A stretch of 64,000 nucleotides of DNA. It comes from Xiphophorus maculatus. Its lineage: Eukaryota; Chordata; Actinopteri; Cyprinodontiformes; Poeciliidae. The stretch spans positions 5,091,466 to 5,155,465 of the forward strand of contig NC_036459.1 of the NCBI RefSeq assembly GCF_002775205.1, given 5' to 3'. This document shows positions 38,901-46,543 of the stretch, piece after piece. How positions within the stretch are numbered: position 1 is the first letter of the stretch; each line of letters starts with the position of its first letter. The translations under genes were made by a program, and so were the position numbers. The notes beneath the pieces are model-generated. The model had not been told where the DNA came from and made no database searches. It saw nothing but the letters and a program-made list of their open reading frames with translations.

Positions 38901-40092
38901 CTTTTTTTTTTACTTTAACCCTTTTTCATACACAAAAAATGAGCTGAAACAGTTTATGCTTTAATGTATGTGTGCTATTTCTTAAGTATCAGAAATAATT
39001 TTCTACTTGTTGGCTCTTCATTTTGAGTAAATACAGTGACAAATAGAGAACATGACATGGAATGCAATGTGAAAATTCCTTCAACAGAATAAAAATTAAC
39101 ACATTTTAATAACCTACATAACAGCAACAATTATTTGCTTTATGGTCTCATTCTTATGTTCATTATAAAAACAGTAGGTGTGCAATGAGTTTTTAATTGA
39201 CTTTTTCCAGTTAGCTTATTTTTTTTATCAGTAATGACACAATTTGACATTTTTACCTGGGATTGTATTTGAAACAACAATTACTGTAGAAAAACACGGT
39301 CTCTCATGATGCTGTAGTTGGTTTCTAATTTGGCACTATGGGAAAATCTTTTTCACATCTTGACTCTCTCAAAGCTTGCATGCTCTAACTACTGCAATTT
39401 GTGAAACCCTAAAAAATGTGCTCTTATATGTTCATACATGAAAACCTGTGCAAAGACTTGTGATAAAGTCCCTCTGTGTGTTTAAAATCCAGTAGCCTGA
39501 GTACCAGGAGGGTCATGAAATGTGGTATTATTCTGATGTCTTCCACTACTTGTTCATGATAGAACTGGCCTTCCTAGCTTATTCAGTCCTGTTCTCTGAG
39601 CTGCTGCTGCAGCTGCTGAAGAAAAGTGTAGAAAAATGTTTCCACATCCAGACTTTATTCTCTTTCTCAACTTTGTTTCCTTTCTTCCTTGTGTCTTCAC
39701 TTTCTCCTCCCTCCACCACTACATTTTCTTTCTGTATGTCTAAATATAAAAATAAATCCAAATGGAGTATGTAAATCAGTTAAATGTCTAAATGTAGTTA
39801 TGTGGCAAGTCCCACATTTTTCTCCTCAAAATAACTCTTCTTTACCTCACTTGTGCTTTCAGTGACCGATCGCTGTTTGCTGCCAATGTCGGAAGGAGCT
39901 TGTTCAGAATACGCTCTGGTCTGGTATTTCCACAGCCAGTCGGGGGAATGCAGGCCTTTTGTATACGGCGGCTGTGGTGGCAACCAAAACCGATTCACAT
40001 CTAAACAGGACTGTGAGAGTCTATGTGGAACAAAGAGCGGAGTGACAGAAACTCGGTCAGCTCTGACGGAGGACCTGCCTTCAGACAGATGA
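35..40092 (+). CDS. col7a1: Collagen VII alpha-1 chain, 5'-truncated by the window
   Basis: Secreted fibril-associated collagen that in vertebrates forms the anchoring fibrils joining epidermal basement membrane to dermis. The visible order is C-terminal part of vWA2, a CxxxC-type pair just before the helix, helix block 1 (about 651 aa), non-collagenous hinge (about 537 aa), helix block 2 (about 445 aa), and NC2 with a Kunitz domain. vWA2-helix-hinge-helix-Kunitz is the collagen VII plan; collagen XXVIII also has vWA and Kunitz but different spacing. I assembled 85 exons by GT/AG sites and frame. Nearly all helix exons begin with a Gly codon in phase 0 and are multiples of 9 nt or close to it. 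About 1,966 residues are visible. vWA1, the FN3 repeats and the start of vWA2 must lie upstream of base 1. The UCN-family gene directly downstream supports the assignment. Oddities are the huge hinge and a second helix block shorter than human. Exons are listed in the segment entries. Confidence 0.93.
1014..1170. mobile_element. Tc1/mariner transposon relic in the first visible col7a1 intron
   Basis: GATTTGTGGAATGCGCAACT, then AATAGTTGATAG, GTTTGCAGTTGTG and GATGATTGAACGGTGCTCC match, with decay, the antisense of a widespread teleost Tc1-like transposase. The rest of this 1.2 kb intron (179-1397) is AT-rich with no other feature seen. Confidence 0.5.
2484..3215. other. col7a1 intron without recognised feature, upstream of the LINE
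   Basis: AT-rich intron sequence between exon 2418-2483 and the LINE tail. A short inverted match (AATCTCATA near 2698 and 2710) was noted; no gene, RNA or clear repeat. Confidence 0.6.
3216..3570 (-). mobile_element. 3' end of an L2-like LINE in a col7a1 intron
   Basis: Read on the minus strand, 3564-3361 encodes the tail of a LINE reverse transcriptase: [20 protein letters not shown], then KLPENC and [11 protein letters not shown], the familiar C-terminal signature of L2/CR1-type elements. It is followed by an AT-rich 3' UTR with AAATGTGCTATACAAATAAA and a (TGAT)n end at 3230-3216. It is 5'-truncated, the usual fate of LINE copies. Intron position: between col7a1 exons ending 2483 and starting 3596. 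Confidence 0.8.
7161..8658. other. col7a1 intron of 1.5 kb
   Basis: Holds a 23 bp palindrome at 7488-7510 (CACCATCCAAA, T, then its complement), and from about 8,290 to 8,520 a less AT-rich unique stretch with CTAATTAATTG that could be regulatory. The open frames at 7161-7695 lack codon bias and start inside the intron. Confidence 0.6.
9011..9684. other. col7a1 intron, nothing recognised
   Basis: AT-rich. A 110-codon open frame at 9249-9581 has no recognisable domain, no flanking splice signals in the right phase, and interrupts the collagen frame; treated as chance. Confidence 0.55.
9766..10926. other. col7a1 introns around exons 10329-10364 and 10495-10539
   Basis: The stretch 9905-10120 has faint Tc1-end texture (ACACTATTTACACCCATTAA, TCAGATAAAATCCCAAAATG). 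The remainder is AT-rich with nothing recognised. Confidence 0.45.
11799..12498. other. col7a1 intron, nothing recognised
   Basis: AT-rich unique sequence between exons 11736-11798 and 12499-12537; no ORF, RNA or clear repeat seen. Confidence 0.55.
12796..14353. other. col7a1 intron of 1.56 kb
   Basis: AT-rich; only the tRNA-like fragment near 14,150-14,200 stands out. The 13623-13911 open frames on both strands are short and featureless. Confidence 0.55.
14150..14200 (-). mobile_element. tRNA-derived fragment with A-box-like sequence
   Basis: On the minus strand TGGCATAGTGGTAAGGGAGC resembles a tRNA A-box region as found in SINE heads. No B box at the right distance. Lies in the 1.56 kb intron 12796-14353, where nothing else is recognised. 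Confidence 0.35.
15020..15765. other. col7a1 intron before the [10 protein letters not shown] exon
   Basis: AT-rich with no recognised feature; begins after a choice of donors at 15001 and 15019. Confidence 0.55.
18157..18928. other. col7a1 hinge intron, nothing recognised
   Basis: AT-rich unique sequence; the overlapping open frames near 18466-18712 on both strands are chance. Confidence 0.55.
19041..19605. mobile_element. MITE-like element with 13 bp terminal inverted repeats
   Basis: TTAGGGGTGTAAC at 19041-19053 and its exact reverse complement at 19593-19605 bound about 565 bp with no coding capacity. The TAGGGGTGTAAC end is typical of fish hAT-derived MITEs. It lies in the intron between the col7a1 hinge exons 18929-18973 and 19928-20005. 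Confidence 0.75.
21080..21790. mobile_element. Tc1/mariner transposon relic, larger fragment
   Basis: Ordered pieces of the same family: TGCTGAAGAAAAGCATCACC, ATGATGCTGCCACTATCATGC, TGGTCTCATCTGAAAAGAACG, CTTGTGGGAGACCGCAGCAG, and a terminal AATGTCAATAAAATACATTG. Many indels and no intact frame. It lies in the 1.6 kb intron 20753-22336, where nothing else was recognised. Confidence 0.6.
22850..22990. mobile_element. Tc1/mariner end fragment in the hinge intron
   Basis: TTTATGTAATGGACCACCAA, then GTGGGTCATTGTGAAGTGGAA and GGCACC correspond to the terminal part of the family seen elsewhere in this window. A second fragment (AACATGACAAAATGTG) lies at 23235-23250. Confidence 0.45.
23894..23948. 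repeat. (AT)n microsatellite
   Basis: About 27 AT dinucleotides with one early interruption, in the col7a1 intron 22761-24923. Confidence 0.95.
25362..25892 (+). other. col7a1: col7a1 hinge exon coding a long charged helix
   Basis: A single 531 nt exon (177 aa, phase 0), the largest visible in the gene. The first third is mixed and acidic ([33 protein letters not shown]). The middle, about 90 residues, is almost only Glu, Arg, Lys and a few Met/Leu/Ala, with motifs such as [20 protein letters not shown]. The end returns to [19 protein letters not shown]. Opposite charges spaced i to i+4 without a clean heptad suggest a single alpha-helix, or less likely a coiled coil. The DNA is a GA-rich run of GAGAGG-like units, so the helix may have grown by slippage. 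The reverse strand is open through the exon, but that is a composition effect. Confidence 0.82.
25893..28220. other. col7a1 introns after the charged-helix exon
   Basis: Only exon 26699-26734 interrupts this stretch. A 9 nt microexon candidate (GAAAATGGG, 26449-26457) has splice signals on both sides. From 27,920 to 28,110 the sequence is unusually GC-rich for an intron and non-repetitive, possibly a conserved regulatory element. Confidence 0.45.
27600..27775. mobile_element. Tc1/mariner-type fragment in the intron 26735-28220
   Basis: AACATTACAACTAAAACCAC, TTATGTGACGGATCAGCACC and TTTTCAAGGCACCG are in the order expected for an end of the same transposon family, heavily decayed. Confidence 0.45.
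30221..30300 (-). mobile_element. tRNA-like SINE fragment
   Basis: The + strand reads GATTCGAACCGGCAACCTAC, whose complement contains a good tRNA-type B box (GGTTCGAATC). No matching A box or acceptor stem was found nearby, so this is more likely a SINE or tRNA-derived fragment than a functional tRNA. Confidence 0.45.
30826..32067. other. col7a1 intron of 1.24 kb
   Basis: Mostly AT-rich. The part about 31,250-31,420 is less biased and could be a conserved non-coding element. No missed Gly-X-Y exon was found on a frame-by-frame look. Confidence 0.5.
34150..34390. mobile_element. Tc1/mariner terminal fragments in a col7a1 intron
   Basis: GAACTTTTTCACATTTTGTC near the left and TCACATAAAATACCAATAAA near the right are the two ends of the same Tc1-like family, with a short unrelated-looking core. 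This is probably an internally deleted copy, and fills most of the intron 34086-34429. Confidence 0.55.
34871..36226. other. col7a1 introns around exon 35637-35714
   Basis: 35,215-35,360 is a GC-richer unique island (GATGGGGACGAGCGGCGCTT). The remainder is AT-rich with a poly-C patch near 35,130 and the (AC)n tract. Confidence 0.45.
35370..35386. repeat. Short (AC)n microsatellite
   Basis: Eight AC dinucleotides in the col7a1 intron 34871-35636. Confidence 0.85.
36370..40092 (+). other. col7a1: col7a1 NC2 domain with Kunitz module (exons 82-85)
   Basis: Exons 36370-36418, 36886-37125, 38764-38835 and 39863-40092 are joined in phase 1. NC2 begins [17 protein letters not shown], matching the human TEDDIRGFVRQEMSQHC in position and pattern; the cysteine is a candidate for the disulfide that locks antiparallel dimers. 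Exon 83 (80 aa) is Ser/Thr-rich linker. Exon 84 carries a basic RERKRRR run. The final exon is the Kunitz domain: six cysteines (DRC, GAC, GEC, GGC, QDC, SLC) with [13 protein letters not shown]. The P1 residue after the second cysteine is Ser, so trypsin inhibition is not expected. Stop TGA is at 40090-40092. Confidence 0.92.
37126..39862. other. NC2 introns of col7a1
   Basis: Only the 72 nt exon 38764-38835 lies here. A 138-codon open frame at 37933-38349 has no domain or splice support. 38,590-38,760 is GC-richer (AAAATGCCGCCGGCGCTC) and may be regulatory. Confidence 0.5.
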
Positions 40093-40375
40093 TGCAATGA
40101 CGAAAATTCAGATTCTGTCTGTCAGTGTGGTGTTACTGAAGATACACTGTTTTTGTTTTCTATATTTCTTTTATTTATAATTCTTTTTGTGAAAGCAGTT
40201 TGATTTCTGGATGTTTACCAGTGAACAGAATTGAAATGTGAGCAACAGTATGTGAGAGCCTGTACTTTTTCCTGCATTTGTTTTATTGGTAAAACTGACT
40301 TTGATTTAGTTTTTTTTTTTATGTGATTCTAATTAATGCTACTGATAAAAAATAAAACTGGTTTTATGTGTGTGA
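40093..40375 (+). terminator. col7a1: col7a1 3' UTR and poly(A) signal
   Basis: A canonical AATAAA at 40351-40356 lies about 260 nt after the TGA. T-rich sequence precedes it and TG-rich sequence (GGTTTTATGTGTGTG) follows, as expected for a cleavage site near 40,370-40,380. Confidence 0.75.
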
Positions 40376-42859
40376 TTTTTACTACACCTGATTCCGTTTT
40401 CACCTCATTACTGCAGATCGCGGTCACCTTTCTTATGCCCTACATGATGCAGTCTGCAAAAATACGAAGCCGGTGGCTGGTTTCCTGCTGTCTCTGTCAT
40501 CACCACATATGTTTGTTTGGTGGGGGGTGTAGTGGGTTGGGCTGGGAGCCAGATGAGAGGCCAACAGGGGCCCAACCAATCTACATCATACAGTCTCAGC
40601 TGTGGCAGGGGATTCCTGTGTGGTCGCTCATGTAGGGGTGACACACATTAACTGGGACCTTTTCCCTCCCTTTTAAAAACTCACATTAAACCATGGTGGA
40701 AAGGCAGAGATTGGAGAGTTGATGCATTATTTTAACTCCTATGACAATATTTCTGTGAAATGTCTGATTGGATGGGTCTTAGGTTGATTACTGAAAGTAG
40801 AAAACATGACCAAGCTATCAGAAAATGCTTACATGAGCAATCACCCTCGGGCTTCCTTGGCGCTGGTCACGATTGTGCCCCCGTGATCTACTCCCACTCT
40901 GCAAAATGCTTTACAAATATCCAACATGCAGTGCCTGGCAGAGGTACACTTAAAAGTTTTTCACATTTTGCCACATTACAGACACAAATTTCAACATGTT
41001 ATTGGGATGTTAAATGACTGACCAATGCAAGGTCCAACATAACTGTGAAGAGGAAAGAAATTTAGTTTTCAATCTCTAAAGCAGGGATGTCTGGTGTTCT
41101 GGGAGTTGACCAAATGTTGGGGTGGGTGGAACATTTCTTTGGGGTTGTGTGGGGCTGCTGCCATGGGGGCTGGACTGGGGGGCCAGGGCCTCCCTCTCTT
41201 GATGGATCTTGGTGGACATGGGTGCCTAGTGGAGTCTGCGTGGGAACTGGCTTCCTGGGAGAGCATCTTTGCAAAGTATTTTATGTTCAGTTTTAAAGCA
41301 CTTCATTTAAGCTTGAAAAATAGTTTTTCTTTCTTTTTACTTTCCAGTTTTAATTGAAATAGTCTTGTTAGATAAATGCTAAACCATTATTAACCTCCTG
41401 ACGGCTTTGTTTTATACTTTTACTGTCTCATTGTCATTTAATTGCATGGAAAGAAACGGAAAACAATTCAATAGTAGAACAATCAGACATTTATCATATA
41501 ACCGACTCATTTATATGAATAATCCCAAATATCAACACTTTTGTCATAAAAACAGATAAAAATAAGATCTTGTTGAACAGGCTAAGTGTCTTACAGAACT
41601 GTAATGCAGAAGATATAATACTGAAGAGGGCCATGCAAATCAATTTTAGAGATCAACTGCAGGGAAGGAGAAGTGGGAGGACATTTAAGTCTTCAATCAC
41701 AGTGTGTAATTAATCGAGCTGTGAACGCTTCAGTTCTTATGAATGACAACGTTAATAAAAGGAATATTCAACATGGCTTTGATTCAGTCTTTGCTATCAC
41801 TGGTTCTGTTTGTTTTACTCTGTACTGTAGTTTAGTGTATAATTCTCTTCAAAATCTACAATTTATCACAACGAAAAAAGTGTTCAACAGTTTGTTTTTG
41901 GTTTTTTTGGCTTACTTTTATAAGACTAACTCCTCATTTTGTTCAGTTCTTGCATACACATTACCCACCATGACATTTTATGCCTGTCATTCACAGTGCC
42001 ACACCTTCATCTGTTTACAAAAACACATTTTAATGCCCTGCTTCACATCTTGATGCCTTTTTGGTTTTATTGCATTTGTTTGTAGCCTGAGCTTTTATGT
42101 GGGAATCCCTGGAGTTTTAATTAATAAATCAACTCTTGGTAAAAATGACCTTAGTCCTTGCCATAATGATTTCTAATCAAATTGGTTAAGAAAACTGTCT
42201 TTCTTCCCAACTTGAGCAACATAGAGTTTTCATACCTGAATTAACTTTGAACATCTGTTTACAACAAATAGCTATAATGTTTTCTGTTGGGACTTTACAT
42301 AGCGGAGTATGATTGTTTTAAATGTCTTGTCAAAAAAAAAGTATGTAAAAAGTTTGACATGCATTTGCTTTCAGTCCCACTTGTTCAGTTCTTTGAGCAA
42401 ACACTTTTTACTTCAGTTGCATCAATAAAACTGCAATGGTAGCTCCTAAAAATGCTTTTCTCTACACCATTCCATTGTAACTCTGGCTTAAACCAGTTTA
42501 GAGTTGTTCTCTTCTCGGACCATAAACCACCTTCGTTTCCTTTGAAATGTTTGCTTCTTTCGAGGACTAAAAACAAGGTGAATAGAAAGCATACCACATT
42601 TTCAAAAACATATATATTTCTCCATATATTTAAAAATGAGTCACTCGTTTCTCTTACATAAATTTTTGGTAATATCCATTGAAATCTGTTGATGTAAGAA
42701 AATTTGGCTCAAATGGAGCTCTCCATGGTGCTGGCAGGTTTAAAGCTTTCTCGTTTCAAAGTCGGTTTTTCTAAGTCGTGATGACTGCTGTCCATAAAAA
42801 GAGATTGCAACTTTTTTTATTCTTTTTTTTTTCTCCCTCAACCACTACATCACTGCATG
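40376..42859. other. Intergenic, col7a1 to urocortin
   Basis: Contains a GC-richer stretch at 40,480-40,640, the Tc1-like end at 40,920-41,065, and a G-rich block at 41,087-41,240 with several runs of four to six G. The 126-codon open frame at 41673-42053 is AT-rich and featureless. No gene recognised. Confidence 0.55.
40920..41065. mobile_element. Tc1/mariner end fragment downstream of col7a1
   Basis: GCAGTGCCTGGCAGAGGTAC followed by AGTTTTTCACATTTTGCCAC and AACATGTTATTGGGATG matches the terminal sequence of the same transposon family. Truncated on the right by GAAGAGGAAAG sequence. Confidence 0.6.
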
Positions 42860-43132
42860 ACGACCAATGGGACGACTCGGAGAAAAACCAAAATGTCAAA
42901 GGAATGACGTTGTTGCTGGCGTAGGGCTGCAGTTTGAAGTATTCTACTAAATGGAATGGACAAGGAAGACACTCTGCCGGGCAGACAGACTGTGCGCACT
43001 GTTGATCTCCAAACACTGATAGTTTGTCGGGGTTTGAAATTCATAAATTCGCAGGAAGATTTCTGGTTGTTGGCTTCTCTTTCCAGGCTGGTTCCAAATC
43101 AAAAGAGTATTCTTTATCGTAGGACAAGAGAG
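42860..43132 (+). promoter_or_regulatory. Candidate promoter and non-coding exon 1 of the urocortin gene
   Basis: The coding exon is preceded by a good acceptor (pyrimidine run ending at 43371), which implies a 5' UTR intron as in other urocortin 2/3 genes. The best upstream donor is AGAGAG followed by GTAAAT at 43133. Upstream are GACCAATGGG near 42862 (CCAAT box) and AATGACGTTG near 42903 (CRE half-site). The transcription start is not determinable from sequence alone. Confidence 0.4.
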
Positions 43133-43381
43133 GTAAATACATGGATTTTATTTTTGTTTTGTTTGTTTTTAACATGCATTTGTGTTTTGGGGGGACCAAT
43201 TTCTCTTCATCAGATTGGGGTTAACTTAAAATAAAACGCTATATTTCAAATATTGCTCGCACCAAAAAAAAGGTGGGTTGTTTCTCTTTAAAAACTGTTT
43301 TGAAGTAGAGAGAAAGTAGTTTGAACTAATTTCCATCCTCTGCATCTCTTTTTTTTTTCTTTTCGTCCCAGAGGACACAGC

Positions 43382-43852
43382 ATGCTGTCGTCCCTGAAGA
43401 CTCTGCTGCTGCTCTCCGTCCTGTGCGCACCGACCTCCAGCCTGTGCCTGCGCCTCTACCAGAGCGGCTCCGACCTTCTGTGCAACGACCACACGACTCT
43501 GGGGGCTCGAAGTGAGGAGAGCGAGCCGGGCTACTCCCCCGTGGATGCCTGGGCTTCCCTCCTGCAGTCCGCGGACTATCTCTCCTCATCCACCTCCTCG
43601 TCCTCTGCAGAGTCCAGTCGGGAAAAAAGGACTTCAAGTCCCGCGAACTACCGCTTCATGAGTCGGACGAAGCTCAGAGGGCAGATGCTGCGCAACAACA
43701 TCAAAGGGGACCGGAGGAGCAGACTGACCCTGTCCCTGGATGTCCCAACCAACATCATGAATGTCCTCTTTGACGTGGCCAAAGCCAAGAACCTGCGCGC
43801 AAAAGCGGCGGAGAACGCGCGGCTCCTGGCGCAGATTGGACGGAGGAAATGA
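43382..43852 (+). CDS. ucn3: Urocortin prepropeptide (urocortin-3-type peptide)
   Basis: A 156-residue precursor in one exon. Residues 1-20 are a hydrophobic signal peptide (MLSSLKTLLLLSVLCAPTSS). A variable Ser-rich propeptide follows, then KGDRR, and a C-terminal hormone starting SRLTLSLDVPTNIMNVLF and ending in ARLLAQI followed by GRRK, the signal for C-terminal amidation. Cleavage after RR would release a 40-residue amidated peptide. LSLDVPTNIMN and AKAKNLRA are diagnostic of urocortin 3 (stresscopin), which acts on CRF receptor 2. UCN2 peptides read LSLDVPIG at this point. The gene lies about 3 kb downstream of col7a1 in the same direction, the place UCN2 holds in mammals, so its name (ucn2 by position, ucn3 or ucn3l by sequence) is open. 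The first ATG of the exon is used as start. Confidence 0.93.
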   Translation: MLSSLKTLLLLSVLCAPTSSLCLRLYQSGSDLLCNDHTTLGARSEESEPGYSPVDAWASLLQSADYLSSSTSSSSAESSREKRTSSPANYRFMSRTKLRGQMLRNNIKGDRRSRLTLSLDVPTNIMNVLFDVAKAKNLRAKAAENARLLAQIGRRK

Positions 43853-43923
43853 GAAAACACGGAGAAACTTTGACTCAGCAGAGGGCAATGACTAAATGTA
43901 ATCAATAACTTTTTGTCTCCTCG

Positions 43924-43929
43924 AATAAA
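43924..43929 (+). terminator. Poly(A) signal candidate of the urocortin gene
   Basis: AATAAA lies 72 nt after the stop codon. Further AATAAA motifs near 44,220 and 44,642 could give longer 3' UTRs; sequence alone does not choose among them. Confidence 0.45.
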
Positions 43930-44818
43930 CAACAACTCGTTTCTCTAGGGGAACATTAAAATAACCACGCTAACAGGTGAAATCATAACTGCAGTGATCT
44001 CAATGTTTGTGAATTAACATCGTCTTTGTTGTACAAATGAAAGCACAGCGAGAAACCTGTCTGATATTGGACTTAACTTGATGAAACGGCGTTAAAGATG
44101 GCTAAATTTAGTTTTAAAATACATCAAAGTGAACATTTGATATAGACTGAAGTTTTTGGGGTTTTTTTTTCCTTATAACGCTTAATTGGCCTAAATTACT
44201 TTTGATTTTAAATATGTTTTAATAAACATAAAAAATTCTTAGTTTTGCAGTTGTCAGAAGCACTATGTTATATGGTGCTATAAAGTCACGTGATTAGCTT
44301 GGTTATATAGTCTTAATTCCAGAAAACAATAATCTATCGATTGTTTTTTGTTTTCTTTCAGCTTTGCGCACTAATGTCTGCAAAGTAAGTTAGAAAAAAT
44401 ATTGAGATATGTAGGATTTTGCCCATATTTAGATTTGGTGTTTTTAGGGCGAGCATAAATGTCGTTGCTGGTTTTTATGTGTAATGTTTTCCTTTACTCA
44501 AATTTCCCACGAACAGTGGCACAAACAACTCGCTGACAATAAAATACTGTACAAATCATCTGCAGAGATCATGAATACAGTAAAATGCAAATGCATGTGA
44601 ATGTATGTTGTCATCAGATGTCTCTTATTTTTCTACTTTCCAATAAAGGATTATTTTTCCTCAAATAAAGCAGATGTAACAACATACAACTGCCTCTTTC
44701 CATACAATATTAAAAGATACATAACATATTTTCCCACTGTCTCAAAACATGACTATTAGTTTAATCGATTACCCTAAAACTATGCTGACACGTGATTTTT
44801 TTATTTTTTATTTTTTTT
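43930..44818. other. Intergenic, urocortin 3' flank
   Basis: AT-rich, with further AATAAA motifs; may include a long 3' UTR of the urocortin gene. No ORF or repeat recognised. From 44,819 to 46,066 the intergenic space is mostly transposon relics. Confidence 0.5.
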
Positions 44819-44934
44819 GTCCGTTGTGTTTCTCTGCTGCCTTATGATGGATTGGCGACCTGTCCAGATTGTACCCCATATCTTGCTCTATTCCCCGTGA
44901 CCTTGGAAGAATAAGCTATGGACGATGGATGGGT
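44819..44934 (+). mobile_element. Degenerate fish dispersed-repeat tail
   Basis: GGATTGGCGACCTGTCCAGA, then TGTACCCC, CCCCGTGACC and ending GACGATGGATGGG resemble the common teleost retroelement 3' end that finishes in GGATGG repeats. Recognised from memory of fish repeats; the family name is not certain. Confidence 0.6.
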
Positions 44935-44937
44935 TCA

Positions 44938-45016
44938 CTCAATCAATCAATCAATCAAGTTGATGATTTGTATAGCACATTTCGGCAACAAGGCAGTTGA
45001 AAGTGCTTTACATCGT
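44938..45016 (-). mobile_element. Short 3' tail of the same L2-like LINE family
   Basis: Contains (AATC)n at 44938-44958, then TTTGTATAGCACATTTCGGC and AAGTGCTTTACATC, matching the 3' UTR of the copy at 3216-3570 in the same orientation. Only about 80 bp remain. Confidence 0.75.
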
Positions 45017-45169
45017 AACTTATCGGAAAATGGGACTTTACTTTCTATAAAACTAGAGCTTCGCCGTTTTGGTATCAGTAAATCTGAATTACTATGTGTC
45101 TTAAAATAATGCTAAAATAAATAAACAATAATCCAGATTTGCCTTAATTTGTTTGAACCTTGCACATAT

Positions 45170-45378
45170 ACATAGCTAAGTAACTTCCTTTTTACTGTCA
45201 GTCCTGCACTTTATATTTTATATTCATATTTTATACTGTATTTTATTTTATTCTGGAGTAGCCTCACAACACTGGAACCTCAAAACATTGTCCTGAGCCG
45301 TATGCAACGAAATTTCGTTTTGTATACACCCTGTGCATGCAAAATGACAATAAAGTCAGTCTAAGTCTAAGTCTAAGT
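45170..45378 (+). mobile_element. 3' end of a fish non-LTR retroelement
   Basis: An AT-rich stretch (TTTATATTTTATATTCATAT) followed by GAGCCGTATGCAACGAAATT, TCGTTTTGTATACACC, ATGACAATAAAGTCAG and a terminal (TCTAAG)n microsatellite. Such a conserved tail with simple-repeat terminus is characteristic of LINE-type insertions in teleosts. Inserted between ucn3 and copg2. Confidence 0.65.
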
Positions 45379-45723
45379 TGAAGGAGTCTGTGTTAGTAAT
45401 GACGTTTTAAATGTTGGCCAGTAGATGGCGATAAAAGGTACATTCGGAAAAACCACCCGTTCTCAAATCTTTATATTAAAAAATAATGATGGTCTTAAAA
45501 ATTTACCTAAATTTAATGTTTATGAAATTTAATGCATTATGAAATTTGCTACCGGTTAATATTTTCAACTGCTTGGATAAAATACAAAACTGCGTTTCTA
45601 TGTAAGTTTTAAATTGCACACCCTCTAAATTCACGATGCTGAGAAGTGCTGACATCCTGTGGTCATTTTTGGCAACTGCACTCCAGATCTGGGTAAATCA
45701 AAAACCTGAGGTATATACAGTAT

Positions 45724-46066
45724 TAGGGTGACCAAACGTCCGTATTTCCCGTATTTCACGTCCTGTCCCGGGCGTCCCGGGGTTTTTTTAGAAAGTGAGG
45801 AAATGTCCTGTTTTTTTACATTTCCTTCATTGGACCATTAAATTTACAGGCACTAGGGCACTGAGCACGGCGCTGCGTGTGACGTAATCCCTGAGCCGCG
45901 TCAGTGCGGGCAGCCCTGTTCTTAATCAGAAGATAGATAGCGTGGATGTCAGTACGCCAACAACATGCCAAAGCGCAAATGTATGGAGTTTCCTCGCTTT
46001 TAGAGCTCCCCCCGCCTTCCGCTTCATGGTGTTCTGGTTTTCCCAAATTAAAATATGGTCACCCTA
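45724..46066. mobile_element. Non-autonomous hAT-like DNA transposon relic
   Basis: The ends are inverted repeats: TAGGGTGACCA at 45724-45734 and TGGTCACCCTA at 46056-46066. GTAT flanks both sides directly, but a clear 8 bp target duplication is not visible. Inside, ATGCCAAAGCGCAAATG (from 45965) reads MPKRKC, the usual start of a hAT transposase N-terminus, and then meets a stop. About 343 bp, so an internally deleted copy. Confidence 0.7.
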
Positions 46067-46399
46067 GTATATATTATTATTTTTACTATCTCTATGGTTA
46101 ACATTATATCAGTCCTTAAATGGCTTCAATCCTATTAGTAGCAATGGGACTACAGAAGCTTCTGGGCTTTTTACAGATATATAACACGCATATCACATGT
46201 AGAGCAAATGATGACAAAAAGGCAAGATTTGGAGTTCCCTTGACTTTATTGATTTATTTTGGTTAAACAATAAATATAGTTAAAATAGTTAAAATGACAC
46301 TTCAATTATACCGCATTCGAAGCTTCTTTTTTTATTATTATAGTAGTTAAAAAGAAAAAAGAAAATAAAAACTGTCAACAGCGTCCTCTGCTGTTTTAA

Positions 46400-46543
46400 A
46401 AGTTGGGATGATACGACGTCATTTCCGTCGACGTGGACGCCCCCCAACAGGAAGCCAGTCTGCATTTTGGCTACGTGGAAGTAGCTCCTGGTATTTCCAA
46501 GGCTGAGAGCATCTGCCGCCCTCGTCCGTCACCTCCAGTTAAA
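46400..46543 (+). promoter_or_regulatory. copg2: copg2 promoter and 5' UTR
   Basis: A short CpG-rich patch in AT-rich surroundings. It contains GACGTCAT (CRE-type, 46415-46422) directly joined to ATTTCCG (ETS/GABP-type on the minus strand, 46421-46427), then GTCGACGTGGACG. This TATA-less CRE plus ETS arrangement is common at housekeeping genes, which suits a coatomer subunit. The start codon follows at 46544 in TTAAAATGATT, an A at -3 giving an acceptable Kozak context. Confidence 0.5.

Noticed and set aside
35..40092. Collagen XXVIII instead of collagen VII
   Set aside because: Collagen XXVIII also pairs vWA with Kunitz, but it has a second vWA after the helix and no mid-helix hinge. The CxxxC before the helix, the hinge start, the NC2 sequence and the neighbouring urocortin gene all fit collagen VII.
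41673..42053. 126-codon open frame between col7a1 and the urocortin gene
   Set aside because: AT-driven composition without recognisable motifs or promoter context.
43226..43935. Minus-strand open frames opposite the urocortin exon
   Set aside because: Shadows of the GC-rich coding exon; the plus-strand frame carries signal peptide, hormone and amidation site.
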